From the NCBI RefSeq assembly GCF_023065955.2, contig NW_026623078.1:6892199-6956198 (forward strand): a stretch of DNA of 64,000 nt. The letters run 5' to 3'. Made by a program: the position numbers and the translations under genes. The notes beneath the pieces are model-generated. The model did not search any database, had not been told where the DNA came from, and was given only the letters and a program-made list of their open reading frames with translations. Of this stretch, positions 1 through 11,875 are shown piece after piece; positions within the stretch are counted from its first letter, which is position 1; every line of letters begins with the position of its first letter. The DNA comes from Ursus arctos. Taxonomy: Eukaryota; Chordata; Mammalia; Carnivora; Ursidae.

Positions 1-3000
1 CCTGCATATTCTCAGACCACAACGCTCTGAAATTGGAACTCAACCACAAGGAAAAATTTGGAAGAAACTCAAACACTTGGAGACTAAGAACCATCCTGCT
101 CAGGAATGACTCGATAAACCAGGAAATCAAAAATCAAATTAAACAATTTATGGAGACCAATGAGAATGAAAATACAACAGTCCAAAACCTATGAGATACT
201 GCAAAGGCAGTTCTAAGGGGGAAATACATAGCCATCCAAGCCTCACTCAAAAGAATAGAAAAATCTAAAATGCAGTTTTTATATTCTCACCTCAAGAAGC
301 TGGAACAGCAACAGAGGGACAGGCCTAATCCACGCACGAGGAAGCAGTTGACCAAAATTAGAGCTGAAATCAATCAAGCAGAAACCAGAAGTACAGTAGA
401 GCAGATCAACAGGACTAGAAGCTGTTTCTTGGAGAGAATCAATAAAATTGACAGACCACTGGCAAGACTTATCCAAAAGAAAAGAGAAAGGACTCAGATT
501 ATTAAAATTATGAATGAAAAAGGAGAGGTCACGACGAACACCATTGAAATTGGAAGGATTATTAGAAATTTTTATCAACAGCTATATGCCAATAAACTAA
601 GCAATCTGGAAGAGATGGAATCCTTCCTGGAAACCTATAAACTACCAAGATTGAAACAGGAAGAAATTGATTTCTTAAACAGGCCAATTAATTATGAAGA
701 AATTGAGTCAGTGATAAACAACCTTCCAAATAACAAAACTCCAGGCCCGGACGGTTTTCCTGGGGAATTCTACCAAACATTCAAAGAAGAAATAATACCT
801 ATTCTCCTAAAGCTATTTCAAAAAATAGAAACAGAAGGAAAGCTACCAAACTCATTCTATGAGGCCAATATTACCTTGATCCCCAAACCAGGCAAAGACC
901 CCCTCAAAAAGGAGAATTACAGACCGATTTCCCTAATGAATATGGACGCCAAAATCCTCAACAAGATACTTGCTAATAGAATCCAACAATACATTAAAAG
1001 GATTATCCATCACGATCAAGTGGGATTCATACCTGGGATGCAAGCGTGGCTCAATATTCGCAAATCAATCAGCGTGATACATCATATCAACAAGAAAAGA
1101 CTCAGGAACCATATGATCCTCTCAATCGATGCCGAAAAAGCATTTGACAAAATACAGTATCCTTTCCTGATTAAAACCCTTCAGAGTGTAGGAATAGAAG
1201 GTACATTTCTCAATCTCATAAAAGCCATCTATGAAAAGCCTACTGCTAATATTATTCTCAATGGGGAAAAGCTGGAAGCCTTTCCCTTAAGATCAGGAAC
1301 ACGACAAGGATGCCCACTCTCACCACTATTATTCAACATAGTACTAGAAGTCCTTGCAACAGCAATCAGACAACAAAAAGGGATCAAAGGTATTCAAATC
1401 GGCAAAGAAGAAGTCAAAATGTCTCTCTTTGCAGATGACATGATACTCTATATGGAAAACCCAAAAGAAGCCACTCCCAAACTATTAGAAGTTATAGAGC
1501 AATTCAGTAACGTGGCGGGATACAAAATCAATGCTCAGAAATCAGTTGCATTTCTGTACACGAATAACGAGAACGAAGAAAGAGAAATTAGGGAATCCAT
1601 CCCATTTACAATAGCACCAAAAACCATACGTTACCTTGGAATTAACTTAACCAGAGACGTAAAGGACCTTTATTCTAGAAACTATAAATCACTCTTAAAA
1701 GACATTGAGGAAGACATAAAAAGATCGAAAGATATTCCATGCTCATGGATTGGAAGAACTAACATAGTTAAAATGTCCATGCTACCCAGAGCAATCTACA
1801 CTTTCAATGCTATCCCGATCAAAATACCGAGGACATTTTTCAAAGAACTGGAACAAATAGTCCTTAAATTTGTATGGAACCAGAAAAGACCCCGAATTGC
1901 CAAGGAACTGTTGAAAAGGAAAAACAAAGCTGGGGGCATCACATTGCCGGATTTCGAGCTGTACTACAAAGCTGTGATCACAAAGACAGCATGGTACTGG
2001 CACAAAAACAGACACATAGACCAATGGAACAGAATAGAGAGCCCATAAATGGACCCTCGGCTCTTTGGGCAACTAATATTTGATAAAGCAGGAAAAAACA
2101 TCCGGTGGGAAAAAGACAGTCTCTTCAATAAATGGTGCTGGGAAAATTGGACAGCTACATGCAAAAGAATGAAACTTGACCACTATCTCACACCATACAC
2201 AAAAATAAACTCCAAATGGATGAAAGACCTCGATGTGAGACAGGAATCCATCAAAATTTTAGAGGAGAACATAGGCAGCAACTTCTATGACATCGGCCAA
2301 AGCAAACTTTTTCATGATACATCCCCAAAGGCAAGAGAAACAAAAGATAAAATGAATTTATGGGACTTCATCAAGATTAAAAGTTTCTGCACAGCCAAGG
2401 AAACAGTCAGAAAAACTAAGAGGCAGCCCACAGAATGGGAGAAGATATTTGCAAATGACACTACAGATAAAGGACTGGTATCCAAGATCTACAAAGAACT
2501 TCTCAAACTCAATACACAAGAAACAAATAAACAAATCAAAAAATGGGCAGAAGATATGAACAGACACTTTTCCAATGAAGACATACAAATGGCTAACAGA
2601 CACATGAAAAAATGTTCAAAATCATTAGCCATCAAGGAAATTCAAATCAAAACCACACTGAGATACCACCTTACACCAGTTAGAATGGCAAAAATAGACA
2701 AGGCAAGAAACAACAATTGTTGGAGAGGATGTGGAGAAAGGGGATCCCTCCTACATTGTTGGTGGGAATGCAAGTTGGTACAGCCACTCTGGAAAACCGT
2801 GTGGAGGTCCCTTAAAAAGTTAAAAATTGAGCTACCCTATGATCCAGCCATTGCACTCCTGGGTGTTTACCCCAAAGATACAGACGTAGTGAAGAGAAGG
2901 GCCATATGCACCCCAATGTTCATAGCAGCAATGTCCACAATAGCTAAATCATTGAAGGAGCTGAGATGCCCTTCAACAGATGACTGGATTAAGAAGTTGT

Positions 3001-3448
3001 GGTCCATATATACAATGGAATATTACTCAGCTATCAGAAAGAACGAGTTCTCAACATTTGCTACAACATGGACGGCACTGGAGGAGATAATGCTAAGTGA
3101 AATAAGTCAAGGAGAGAAAGACAACTATCATATGATTTCTCTCATCTATGGAGCATAAGAACTAGAATGATCAGTAGGGGAAGAAAGGGATAAAGAAAGG
3201 GGGGTAATCAGAAGGGGGAATGAAACATGAGAGACTATGGACTATGAGAAACAAACTGAGGACTACAGAGGGGAGGGGGGTGGGGGAATGGGATAGGCCA
3301 GTGATGGGTAGTAAGGAGGGCACATATTGCATGGTGCACTGGGTGTTATACACAACTAATGAATCATCGAGCCTTACATCGAAAACCGGAGATGTACTGT
3401 ATGGTGACTAACATAATATAATAAAAAATAATTATAAAAAAAAAAAAA
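1..3448 (+). mobile_element. Young carnivore L1, 3' half (end of EN, RT, C-terminal domain, 3' UTR, A-tail)
   Basis: The window opens inside L1 ORF2 near the end of the endonuclease domain (FSDHNALKLEL). One reading frame runs without frameshift from position 3 to the stop at 3156-3158. A 3' UTR follows, with a G-rich tract at 3270-3292 and an A-tail at about 3436-3448. The last 560 bp are almost identical to the copy at 60884-61453, which marks a recent subfamily. The element lies inside an older L1 fragment that starts at 3449. Its 5' end and left target-site duplication are outside the window, so full length cannot be judged. Confidence 0.95.
3..3158 (+). pseudogene. L1 ORF2 (endonuclease/reverse transcriptase), partial, two premature stops
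   Basis: This is the L1 ORF2 protein, which nicks target DNA and reverse-transcribes its own RNA at the nick. Only the end of the endonuclease domain is present. The reverse transcriptase follows, with [28 protein letters not shown], the catalytic [10 protein letters not shown] (FADD at 1428-1439) and [10 protein letters not shown]. The Cys-rich C-terminal segment [18 protein letters not shown] is at about 2719-2772. The frame is broken by TGA at 192-194, where the family normally has Trp (NLWDTAK context), and by TAA at 2046-2048 between ESP and MDPRL. The second stop splits the protein into a 592-codon open stretch from the ATG at 270 and a 369-codon stretch from 2049. Neither stop shifts the frame, so decay is recent. 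It is not expected to make active protein. Confidence 0.93.
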
Positions 3449-3999
3449 GAAGAACATACCTCAACAGAATAAAGTCCATACATGGAAAACCCTCTGGTAA
3501 CAAACTGAACTAAGGTCAGGAACAAGACAAGGATGTCTATTCCCACCACTTTTATTCAACATAGTAATGGAAATCCTAGCCACTGAAGTCAGACAACAAA
3601 AAGAAATAAAAGGCACCCAAATTGATATGGAAGATATAAAACTTTCACTGTTTGCAGATGACATGATACTATTTATAGAAAATCTTAAAGACTCCACCAA
3701 AAAAACTACTAGGTCTGATAAATGAATTCAGTAAAGTTGTATGATACAAAACCAATGTGCACAAATCTGTTGCATTTTATACAGTAATAGTGAAGCAATA
3801 GAAAGAGAAATTAAGAAAACAATCCCATTTATAATTGCACCAAAAATAATAGGAGTAAACCTAACCAAAGAGGTGAAAGACCTGTACTCTGAAAAGTATA
3901 AAACGCCAGTGAAGGAAATTCACGGTGACACAAAGAAATGAAAAGACATTCCATGCTCATGGATTAGAAGAACAGATTTTATTACAATATCTATGTTAC
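3449..3999 (+). mobile_element. Older L1 ORF2 fragment (RT region)
   Basis: The sequence resumes the L1 RT region with 'aggaacaagacaaggatg' and the FADDMILY coding stretch at about 3652-3675, but with several stops and indels. It ends near 4000, where the 5' UTR of another L1 begins. It was probably the landing site of the young L1 to its left. Confidence 0.8.
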
Positions 4000-5064
4000 A
4001 TAGGAGGAGGAGTTAAGCTGGTGGAGGAGTAGGAGGACCCTGAGTTTGTCCCTCAAACACAGCTTAGATAGTTATCAAATTATTCTGAACACCCAAGAAG
4101 GCAGTTGGAGGTCTGAGAAAACAAAACTGCAAGTCTGTAAGTAGAAAAGCAACCACCTTTTGGAATGTAGGAGGTGTGGAAGTTCACTTGGGAGAGAGAG
4201 AACTGTGGATGCAATGGTGGGGAGAGAGCCTGCTTATGGAGGATACCACAAAGTAGCAGAAGCAGTGGAGCGCAAAATCTGAACTGTTTAGTTGGTTACC
4301 GGGAAGGACGTGCCTCGATGAAAGGTGGTCCAGGTGGCAAAGTGGGGCAAAATCCCAGGAGTGACAGGGTGGTCTGAGGATCCCCTGGATCATAGAAGAA
4401 CAGGTGACACCAAGGTGCTGTGCTGTTCCCAGGCATAGGAGCTGGGAAGCTGGCTGAGGGCAGCGGGTCTTGGTGCCAGCTTTTTGGTATAAACTGTGAA
4501 CCACAGCACAGTTTTGCAGCTGCTTTCCTTGGACCGTCTGGCAAGCCTGGAAAGACCCTCCTCCAGAGAAACATTGCAGGTCCATGCTGCAGACGTCCCT
4601 AAAAATTGGAATTTTGAAACTCAGTCATGCACCTAAGATAAAAAGGCTCAGACATGGCCAGGGTAAATATGGGGTTCATAGGGAAACCAGGAAAAACAAA
4701 TAGGGTGATTGATTGGTTTTCTGTGAGGGCTCACTGAAGAGTAGGGGCATGAACTTTCACCTCCAAGGTTGGAGAGCTGGGCTCAGCCATTTTCATCTGG
4801 CCCATCAGTACTGAAAGCCTCCAAGGAGGAAAACAGCACCACCTAGTGGAAGTGGGGGCAGCTTACACCAGGCCCCGCCCCCCTGCACCCTGGAGGAGCA
4901 TTTCCGTTGAAACAGGTCAGCCTGAGAATCAGCCCCAGGCCCCTCTCCCAGAGGACCAGCGTAATCAATTCACTCACGCCAAATTTATTGATCATAGAGT
5001 GCTACAAAGCTTCAGCTCTAGGGGAAATAGGATTGAGCTTCCTTTTTACTTTTATTCTTTCTTT

Positions 5065-5234
5065 TCTTTTAAGATTTTATTTGAGAGAGAAAGATTGAGA
5101 GTGGGGGGAGAGGGACAAGCAGACTGCACTGAGTGCAGAGCCTGATGTGGGCTAGATCCAGGACTCTGAGATCATGACCTGAGCCAAAATCAAGAGGCAG
5201 AGGCTTAACTGACTGAGCCACACAGGCACCCCTT
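5065..5234 (-). mobile_element. SINEC (tRNA-Lys-derived) insertion
   Basis: In reverse orientation the sequence reads from the poly-T side 'aagattttatttgagagaga' to the tRNA-like head 'ctgagccacacaggcacccc'. It interrupts the L1 5' UTR. Short 'tttcttt' repeats flank it, but they lie in a T-rich context. Confidence 0.9.
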
Positions 5235-5350
5235 TCTTTTATTTTTACTATTTTTTCATTTATTTTCTTATATTTCCCAATACCTTTTTAATTTTTTATT
5301 ACTCTTTTAGATTTTCTTTTTATAGATATATTTTTGGGTTTTTTTTCTAT

Positions 5351-5352
5351 AT

Positions 5353-5394
<42 letters not shown>
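5351..5394. repeat. (TTTA)n microsatellite
   Basis: About eleven TTTA units lie in the T-rich end of the L1 5' UTR. A further T/G-rich low-complexity stretch follows to about 5562. Confidence 0.95.
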
Positions 5395-5395
<1 letters not shown>

Positions 5396-5576
5396 GGGAT
5401 CTTAATTCTTTTAACTAGCAAACCAAAACACACCAGGATCCTAGGATTTTTGTTTGTTTGTTTCTTGTTTTGTGTTTTTGTTTTCTTGTTCTTTTTTTGT
5501 TTTTTGCTTTTTCTTGGTTTTTTTGTTTTGTTTTGTTTTTGTTGTTCTTTTTTCTCTTTCTTCTTTTCTGGACAAA

Positions 5577-6357
5577 ATGACAAGATAGAAGAATTTACCC
5601 CAAAAGAACAAACACAAGGTAGAACTCACAGCCAGGGAGTTAATCAACACAGATATAAGTGAGATGTCTGAACTCGAATTTAAACCTTGAGTATAAGGAT
5701 ACTGCCTGGGCTTGAAAAAAGCATAGAACGCACTAGAGAATCCCTCGATACAGAGATAAAAGAACTAAAATCAAGTCAGGCCAAATTAAAAATGCCATAA
5801 CCAAAATGCAAAATAAATGGAGACCTTAAAAACGAGGATGGGTGAAGCAAAGGAGCAAATCAGTGATGTAGAGATAAAATTATGGAAAATAATGAAGCAG
5901 AAAAGAAAAGGGAAAGAAAGGTAATGGACCACGAGGGTAGACTTAGAGAACTCAGTGACTTAGTAAATCATAATAACATTGATATCATAAGAGTACCAGA
6001 AGATGAAGAGAGAGATAAAGGAGCAGAGGTTTATTCAAACAAATTATAGGTGATACTTCCCTAACCTGGGGAAGGACACAGACATCAAAATGCAAGAAGC
6101 ATAGGGAACTCCCATTACATGCAACAAAAGCCAGCCATCACCAAGCCATATCATAGTCAAATTCACAAAATACACAAGGAAATAAACTGGGAAAGAATTC
6201 TGAAAGCAGCAAGGGAAAAAAGGTCCTTAACCTACAAGGGAAGACAGGTCAAGTTCACAGCAGATCTGTCCCCAGAGGCATAGCAGGCCAGAAAGCAGTG
6301 GAAGGAAATATTCAATGTGCTGAATGGGAAAAATATGCAGCCAATAATTCTTTATTC
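5577..6357 (+). pseudogene. Degraded L1 ORF1 (RNA-binding protein) remnant
   Basis: ORF1 encodes the coiled-coil RNA-binding protein of L1. Recognisable pieces include the start 'atgacaagatagaag', 'gatgtctgaactcgaattt', 'gggcttgaaaaaagcatag', and the C-terminal stretches near 6180-6350 ('ctgaaagcagcaagggaaaa', 'aggccagaaagcagtgg'). Stops and small indels are frequent, for example TAG at 5585-5587 shortly after the ATG. No functional product is expected. Confidence 0.65.
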
Positions 6358-6806
6358 ACTAGGCAGAGGGGTAGTGGGTGGAGGGATGGGTTAAATAGGT
6401 GATGGGGATTAAGGAGGGCACTTGTGATGAGCACCAGGTGTTTATGAAAGTGTTGAGTCACTATATTGTACGCCTGAAACTAATAGTAGACTGTATGTTA
6501 ACTAACTGGAATTTAAATAAAAACTTTTAAAAAATAGATTCTTCCCTTGGTGTGAAGTTAAAAAAAATTAAGAAGTTAAAAATTAAAAAGATTATATAAG
6601 GCCATAATTGTAACATAGTATAATATTTATAGGTATAATATGTGTAACAATAATATCACAAAAAAGAAGAAAAGGGAATAGAACTATATAGAAGTACTAT
6701 TTCTGTTCTCACTGTAATTAAGTTAATATAAATCTGAAGCTGATGCTGATAAGTTAAAATACACAGTAAGACCTGGAACAACCACTACGGAAATAATTGA
6801 AAAATA

Positions 6807-7012
6807 GGGGTGCCTGAGTGGCTCAGTCAGTTAGGCATCCGACTCCTGATTTTGGCTCAGGTCATGGTCTCAGGGTCCTGAGATCTAGCCCTGGGTCAGG
6901 CTCTGCACTGGGCATGGAGCCTAAGAGTCTCTCTCCTTCTCTTTTTCCCCTCCCCCACCTCTCTCTCCTTCCCTCTTTCTCTCTCTCTCTCTCCCTCAAA
7001 AAAATTTTTTTA
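6807..7012 (+). mobile_element. SINEC element
   Basis: The head is 'ggggtgcctgagtggctcag', followed by a TC-rich body ('ctctctctctctccctc') and a short A/T tail. It belongs to an older, diverged subfamily with no clear target-site duplication. Confidence 0.9.
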
Positions 7013-7369
7013 AATCATTAAAGACATTTACATTAAAAATATTCAATGCAAAAGAAAATAGTAAAGGAGAAGTAGAAGAATTTAAAAAACATGAGACACA
7101 GAGAAAATAAAAAGTAAAATGGCAGATGTAAATCCAATAATATTAATACCAATTTTAAATGTGAATGCATTAAATAACCCAATCAAAAGACAGAGATTGC
7201 CAAACTGGATAAAAAGCAAAATAAGATACAGCTATGTTCTGTTTAAAAGAGACACATTGTAGATTGAAATATAGAGATTGCAAGCAAATAATGGAAAATA
7301 ATGTAACATGCAAACAACAACCACAGAAAAGCTGGAGTGAGTATACTAACATCAGACAAAATAGATTTT

Positions 7370-7553
7370 TTTAAAATATTTTATTCATTTATTTATCAGA
7401 GAGGGAGCACAAACAGGGGGAGAGGCAGGCAGAGGGAAAAACAGGCTCCCCGCTGAACAAGGAGCCCGATGCAGGACTCGATCCAAAGACCTGGGATCAT
7501 GACCTGAGCCAAAGGCAGATGCTTAACCAACTGAGCCACCCAGGCGCCCCAGT
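7370..7553 (-). mobile_element. SINEC element with target-site duplication
   Basis: The reverse-oriented SINE ends 'gccacccaggcgcccc'. A 13-bp near-perfect duplication flanks it: 'caaaatagatttt' at 7357-7369 and 'caaaatagacttt' at 7554-7566. It lies inside the L1M endonuclease region, so it is younger than that L1. Confidence 0.92.
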
Positions 7554-8872
7554 CAAAATAGACTTTAAAACAAAAATCTACTAGAGAAAACGAGAGACAT
7601 TTTATAATAATAAAAGGGTCAATCCATCAGGAAGATATAACAATCATAAAGTATATAGCCTAATAACAGAGCACCAACGTGCATGAAGGAAAAAGTGACA
7701 ACAATGAGGGAGGATATAGACAACGCAACAGTAATAGTTGGATCATAGTTGGAGACTTCAATACCTCACTTTCAATAATGGGTAGAACAACTAGGCAGAA
7801 TATCAAGGAAAAGAAGACTCAAACAATACTCTAAACCAACTAGATCAAATAGATATCAGTAGAATAGTTCACCAAACAGCAGTATATATATTTGCAAGAG
7901 CATATGGCTCATTCTCCAGAATAGACCATATACTAGTCCACAAAACAAATATCCATAAATAGAGTGAAATAGTAACAAACGTGTTCTCTGACCTTAATGG
8001 AATGAGGTTAAGAAATCAATTAAAAATAAAAAAAGAAATTTGGTAAACTCACAAATATGTGGAAATTAAATATACTTCTAAATAATCAACTCAAAGAAGT
8101 AATCAAAGAATTATAATATTCTTTGAGGTGAATTAAAATGAAGACACAACATACCCAAACATGGGATATAGCTAAAGCAGCAGTGTTTACAGAGAAATTA
8201 CAGCTGTAAACACATATATTTAAAAAAAGAATAAAGATCTCCAGTCAATAACCTAATCTTCCACCTTAAGCCACAGGAAAAAAAGACAAAACTTAATGCA
8301 AGGAAAAGGAACTAAATAACAAAGATTAGAGCAAAAACCGATGTACTAGAAAATAGTAAAATAATAGACGAAATGAATGAAACCAACAGGTTCTTTGAAA
8401 AGAGCGACATAATTGACAACCCATCACCTAGACTGACAGAGAAAAGGAGATAAGAGTCAAATGATGAACATAAGCTCAGCAAGGGTTACCACTACTGACC
8501 TTACAGAAATAAAAAAGATTATAATAAATACTCTGAATAATTATATGCTAATAAATTAAATAGGTGAAATGAATAAATTCCTAGAAATACACAAATTACT
8601 TAAATTGGCTGGAGTACAAGTAATCTGAGTAGACCCTCCCCCCCAAAAAAAGGAAGATGAGAAATGTGAAATAATTGAAATGCGAAGCAAGAAATGCCAC
8701 TTTTCGTCGATAGTTCTCCATTGGTTGGTACTGGATTCCTGGTTAGCCTCTTTTTGATCACTGTATTTTTAATTAGTGGTAATAAAAGGCACAAACCTTT
8801 CATAATTGGGGTTAAATTGTGCCAGGTACAATTTTTGTATACAATTTTTAACTTGATAAAATATATTTTGGG

Positions 8873-9057
8873 GGGGGCACCTGGGTGGCGCAGTTCTTAA
8901 GCGTCTGCCTTCGGCTCAGGGCATGATCCTGTGTTCAGGGATCGAGCCCCACATCAGGCTCCTCCACTAGGAGCCTGCTTCTTCCTCTCCCACTCCCCCT
9001 GCTTGTGTTCCCTCTCTCGCTGGCTGTCTCTCTCTGTCAAAATAAATAAATAAATAA
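8873..9057 (+). mobile_element. SINEC element
   Basis: The head 'cacctgggtggcgcagttct' leads to the body 'cactccccctgcttgtgttc' and the tail 'aaataaataaataaaat'. The gcgcagt box is typical of the arctoid-type SINEC1 group. A (TA)n tract follows at 9065-9086. Confidence 0.93.
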
Positions 9058-9168
9058 AATGTTTTATATATATATATATATATATTGGGGGGGAGTAGTA
9101 TTATTCATTAACTGCTTTTGGTATCCCTGCCTTAGCTCCAAAAATTCACCATTGCCCCTTGTGTTGGA

Positions 9169-9293
9169 ACTTTTTTTTTTAAGATTTTATTTATTTATTT
9201 GACAGAGAGAGACAGCCAGTGAGAGAGGGAACACAGCAGGGGGAGTGGGAGAGGAAGAAGCAGGCTCCTAGCGGAGGAGCCTGATGTGGGACT
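9169..9293 (-). mobile_element. 5'-truncated SINEC element
   Basis: Poly-T and 'aagattttatttatttattt' lead to 'gaggagcctgatgtgggac', where the match stops. The tRNA-like head is missing, so this is a 5'-truncated or partly deleted copy. Confidence 0.88.
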
Positions 9294-9509
9294 AGTATGT
9301 GGAGAATAGAGCAGTTCAGAGATATCCTAAATATTAAGAGGATCTGCACCCATGGGGCCACATGTATTTCTGGAGTGGATGCAGAAGAAAAGATCATGCC
9401 ATAATTGCATGAGACTTTGGGGGTCTTGCAATTGAGTAGGCATGTTTTCTATGTGGGAGGAATGTAAATAATTGCGTCCAGACAGTGGGTAGTGACATAT
9501 TGAAAACAA

Positions 9510-9790
9510 CCAGAATATTTCACATCTCCCTCAAATAAGAAACGTTTTTTTGCCTAACCCCTTGAATCTTTGTTGGCCTTGTAAATTGCTTTGCACAATG
9601 GAATGTGGCTATAGGATTGTTGCCTGAGTTCCAGAGCTGAACCCTGCAGCTTTTACATCCCTCATGCGTGTAAATAAGCTCAGGCTAGACTATTAGAAAT
9701 TAGATACCATGTAGAAAGAGGAAGTCCCCAGCCATTTCAGTCACTCCAGCTGAGCACCAGATAACCCGTCCTGGAGGTTCCAGCACCAGG
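9510..9790 (+). mobile_element. Probable MLT1-type MaLR LTR remnant
   Basis: The stretch 'cttgaatctttgttggcctt' ... 'gctttgcacaatggaatgtgg' ... 'ttccagagctgaaccctgcag' resembles MLT1 LTRs of the ERVL-MaLR group. The assignment is from memory of the consensus and the ends are approximate. Confidence 0.5.
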
Positions 9791-10415
9791 CAAGCTCCCT
9801 AGTAAATTTAACTGTTTTGAGTTTCTCCTGTAGACTGTGGCCTAAGTGTACTGCATTTTTCTGTTGTCAGCGTGGTTATGTAAGAACTGCATTTCCCTTA
9901 ATTCCCTTCCCTGCAGGTTTCTGGGTTAGTATTGTCTAAAAGGAGGTTTGTTTGAGATGTGAGCGGAGTCAGCATAAAGCAGTAGCCGTTATGCTCTAAT
10001 GATTATGGTTACGTTACAAAACATGCAGATGCAGCAGACATGCCAGCAGGTTCCTGCTTGTTTTGCTCTGTGACACTGCATCCCAGTTCCTTTTCTGGAC
10101 TGCTGGATTTGAGGATCTATAGTAGCCACAGGCCATGACCAGATGCTTTGCTGCCTACGCCCAGAAGTTACAGCCTCACATAATTTCTTTACCAACACCC
10201 CTTTTATGACCCTACTTCATTGGCTAGATGGGCTTGATTTCTTAGATTGACTCATTGATGTTGCCTCTGATTCTGCAACTCCTCATTTCATATTTTCACT
10301 TCTGTAGGTCCTTCCACAGTTGTTCAAGGTCTGATTTCTACAATTAAATCCTTTATCTCTTAATGCATAGTGGCTCTGCTTCCTAAACGGAACACTGACT
10401 GATAGAGTCCCTAAC
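9790..10415 (+). repeat. Unassigned ancient interspersed repeat region
   Basis: The region ends with 'aacggaacactgactgatag', a phrase typical of the 3' end of old mammalian LTR elements. It has no open frame of note beyond 69 codons. The family is not assigned. Confidence 0.35.
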
Positions 10416-10439
10416 CTAAGTAAAAACTAACAACCCAGA

Positions 10440-11655
10440 TATATTCAAAGACATTTTTTTAAAGAACTGAGATTTTGATTTATTACTAAATTCTGTTCCC
10501 CTTAGCTATTTCATTAATTTCTTCAGCTTTGTTTTATTTTGGCTTGTGCTACATTCTTTTCCTAAATTTTGAGTTTGGAATTTAATTCATTATTTTTGAT
10601 ATGTGTTTAAAGCTATACATTTTCCTCTGATCACTATTTTAAATATTCTTTATAGATTCAGAGATGTCATATATTTATTATCATGAATTTTAAGAAAATC
10701 TCTAATTTTGATTTATAGTTTATTTATTAGCCACCAGGGTTTAATAGAAGATATTTTTAAAATCTACATGGTTCATATCCTTTTTATTTTTAAATTTTTT
10801 TCCAGCTTTACTGAGATATAATTGATACATAATATTATATAACTTTAAGGTATACAGCATGTTGACTTGATTCATTTATATATTGTAAAATGATTACCAC
10901 CACAGAGTTACCTAACCCCTCCATCACTTCATATAATTACCATTTCTTCTTGTAGTGAGAACATTTAAAATGTATTCTCTTAGCAACCTTCTAGTATGTA
11001 AGACAGTATTGTTAACTATAATCACCACACTCCGCATTAGCTCCACAAAACATGTTTGTCTTATAACTGAAAGTTTGACCAGCGTCTCCCCATCTTCCTC
11101 ACTCTCCAGTCCCTGGTAACCACCATTCTATACTCTGTGTCTGTAGGATCAACTTCTTGAGATTTCACATGTAAGTGATACCACGTAGCATTTTTCTTTC
11201 TCTGTCTGACTTATTTCACTTAGCATAATGCTGTCAAGGTGCACCCATGTTACTGCAACTGGCAGAATTTCCTCTTCCTCATGAGTGAATAATATTCCTC
11301 TGTATGTATATGTATATGTTACCACATCTTCTTCATCCATTCATCTGTTGACTGATGCTTTGGTTGTTTCTATATCTTGGCTATTGTGAAAAATGCTACA
11401 TTGAACATAGGAGTGCAGATATCTCTTAAAGATCCTGATTTCATTTCTTTTGGTTATCTTCTCAAAAGTGGGATTGCTGGATCATATATGATAGTTCTAT
11501 TTTTGATTTCTTGAGGAACTTCCATACTGTCTTCCAAGTGACTGAACCAATTATATCACCACCAGTGGTGTGGTGTGCCAGAGTTCCCTTTTCTCTGCAT
11601 CCTGGGCAACACTCACTATCTTTTTTATGATAGCCATTCTAACAGGTGTGGGTGG
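10440..11655 (-). mobile_element. Old L1M, 3' end, antisense
   Basis: On the + strand it reads as antisense L1. It contains 'tttactgagatataattgat' (3' UTR, about 10806), 'cctggtaaccaccattctat', 'cttatttcacttagcataatg' (end of ORF2) and 'tagccattctaacaggtgtg'. The left 350 bp resemble an antisense segment from further 5' in L1 and may be a separate fragment. Confidence 0.75.
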
Positions 11656-11689
11656 TTTTGGTTAGCATATTTTTTAAATTAGTGTTATC

Positions 11690-11875
11690 TCATTTAAAAT
11701 TCACTACAAAAAGCTGAGTATTTTTTCTGAAACTGAGTATGCTTTATATTTCTCATTACAAATGAGGAAATTAAACCCAAAATAATGTGGTAAGTAGTAA
11801 AATCTTGCCCTGTGATGTGAACCCAGGCCTCCAAATCTGACATCCAGTGTGCTTAATATTACATCAGCTGCATAT
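11690..11875 (+). mobile_element. MIR SINE remnant
   Basis: 'acaaatgaggaaattaaac' and 'gatgtgaacccaggcctcc' match the conserved MIR core and its 3' side. Confidence 0.55.

Larger units (their letters stand above)
4000..6535 (+). mobile_element. L1 with 5' UTR, ORF1 and 3' UTR but no ORF2
   Basis: The sequence starts like a carnivore L1 5' UTR ('aggaggaggagttaag') and runs through a GC-richer promoter region (4150-5000), a SINE insertion, and a T-rich stretch with (TTTA)n at 5351-5394. Degraded ORF1 begins near the ATG at 5577 ('gacaaaatgacaag'). ORF1 remnants continue to about 6357, where the text matches the ORF1 C-terminus ('aaaaatatgcagccaa'). From about 6360 it passes directly into an L1 3' UTR ('gatgggttaaataggtgatg', 'ggaatttaaataaaa') and an A-rich end near 6535. 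The whole of ORF2 is absent. I see no convincing target-site duplication. Confidence 0.7.
6536..8630 (+). mobile_element. Old L1M-type element: ORF1/ORF2 spacer, endonuclease and linker
   Basis: The sequence matches mammalian-wide L1 text: 'cccaatcaaaagacagagat' (7180-7199), the EN segment 'ggagacttcaatacctcact' (7750), 'atagaccatatactagtcca', 'cacaaatatgtggaaattaaa' and 'gaaaccaacaggttctttga'. It is heavily mutated and no frame stays open. Two SINEs interrupt it (6807 and 7370). The part before 7020 is AT-rich and assigned with less certainty. Confidence 0.75.

Noticed and set aside
1..3158. L1 ORF2 as a functional gene
   Set aside because: Stops at 192-194 and 2046-2048 break the protein, and the element's 5' half is not visible.
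4184..4585. 133-codon antisense open frame
   Set aside because: It sits in the L1 5' UTR at 4000-5060 and shows no domain.
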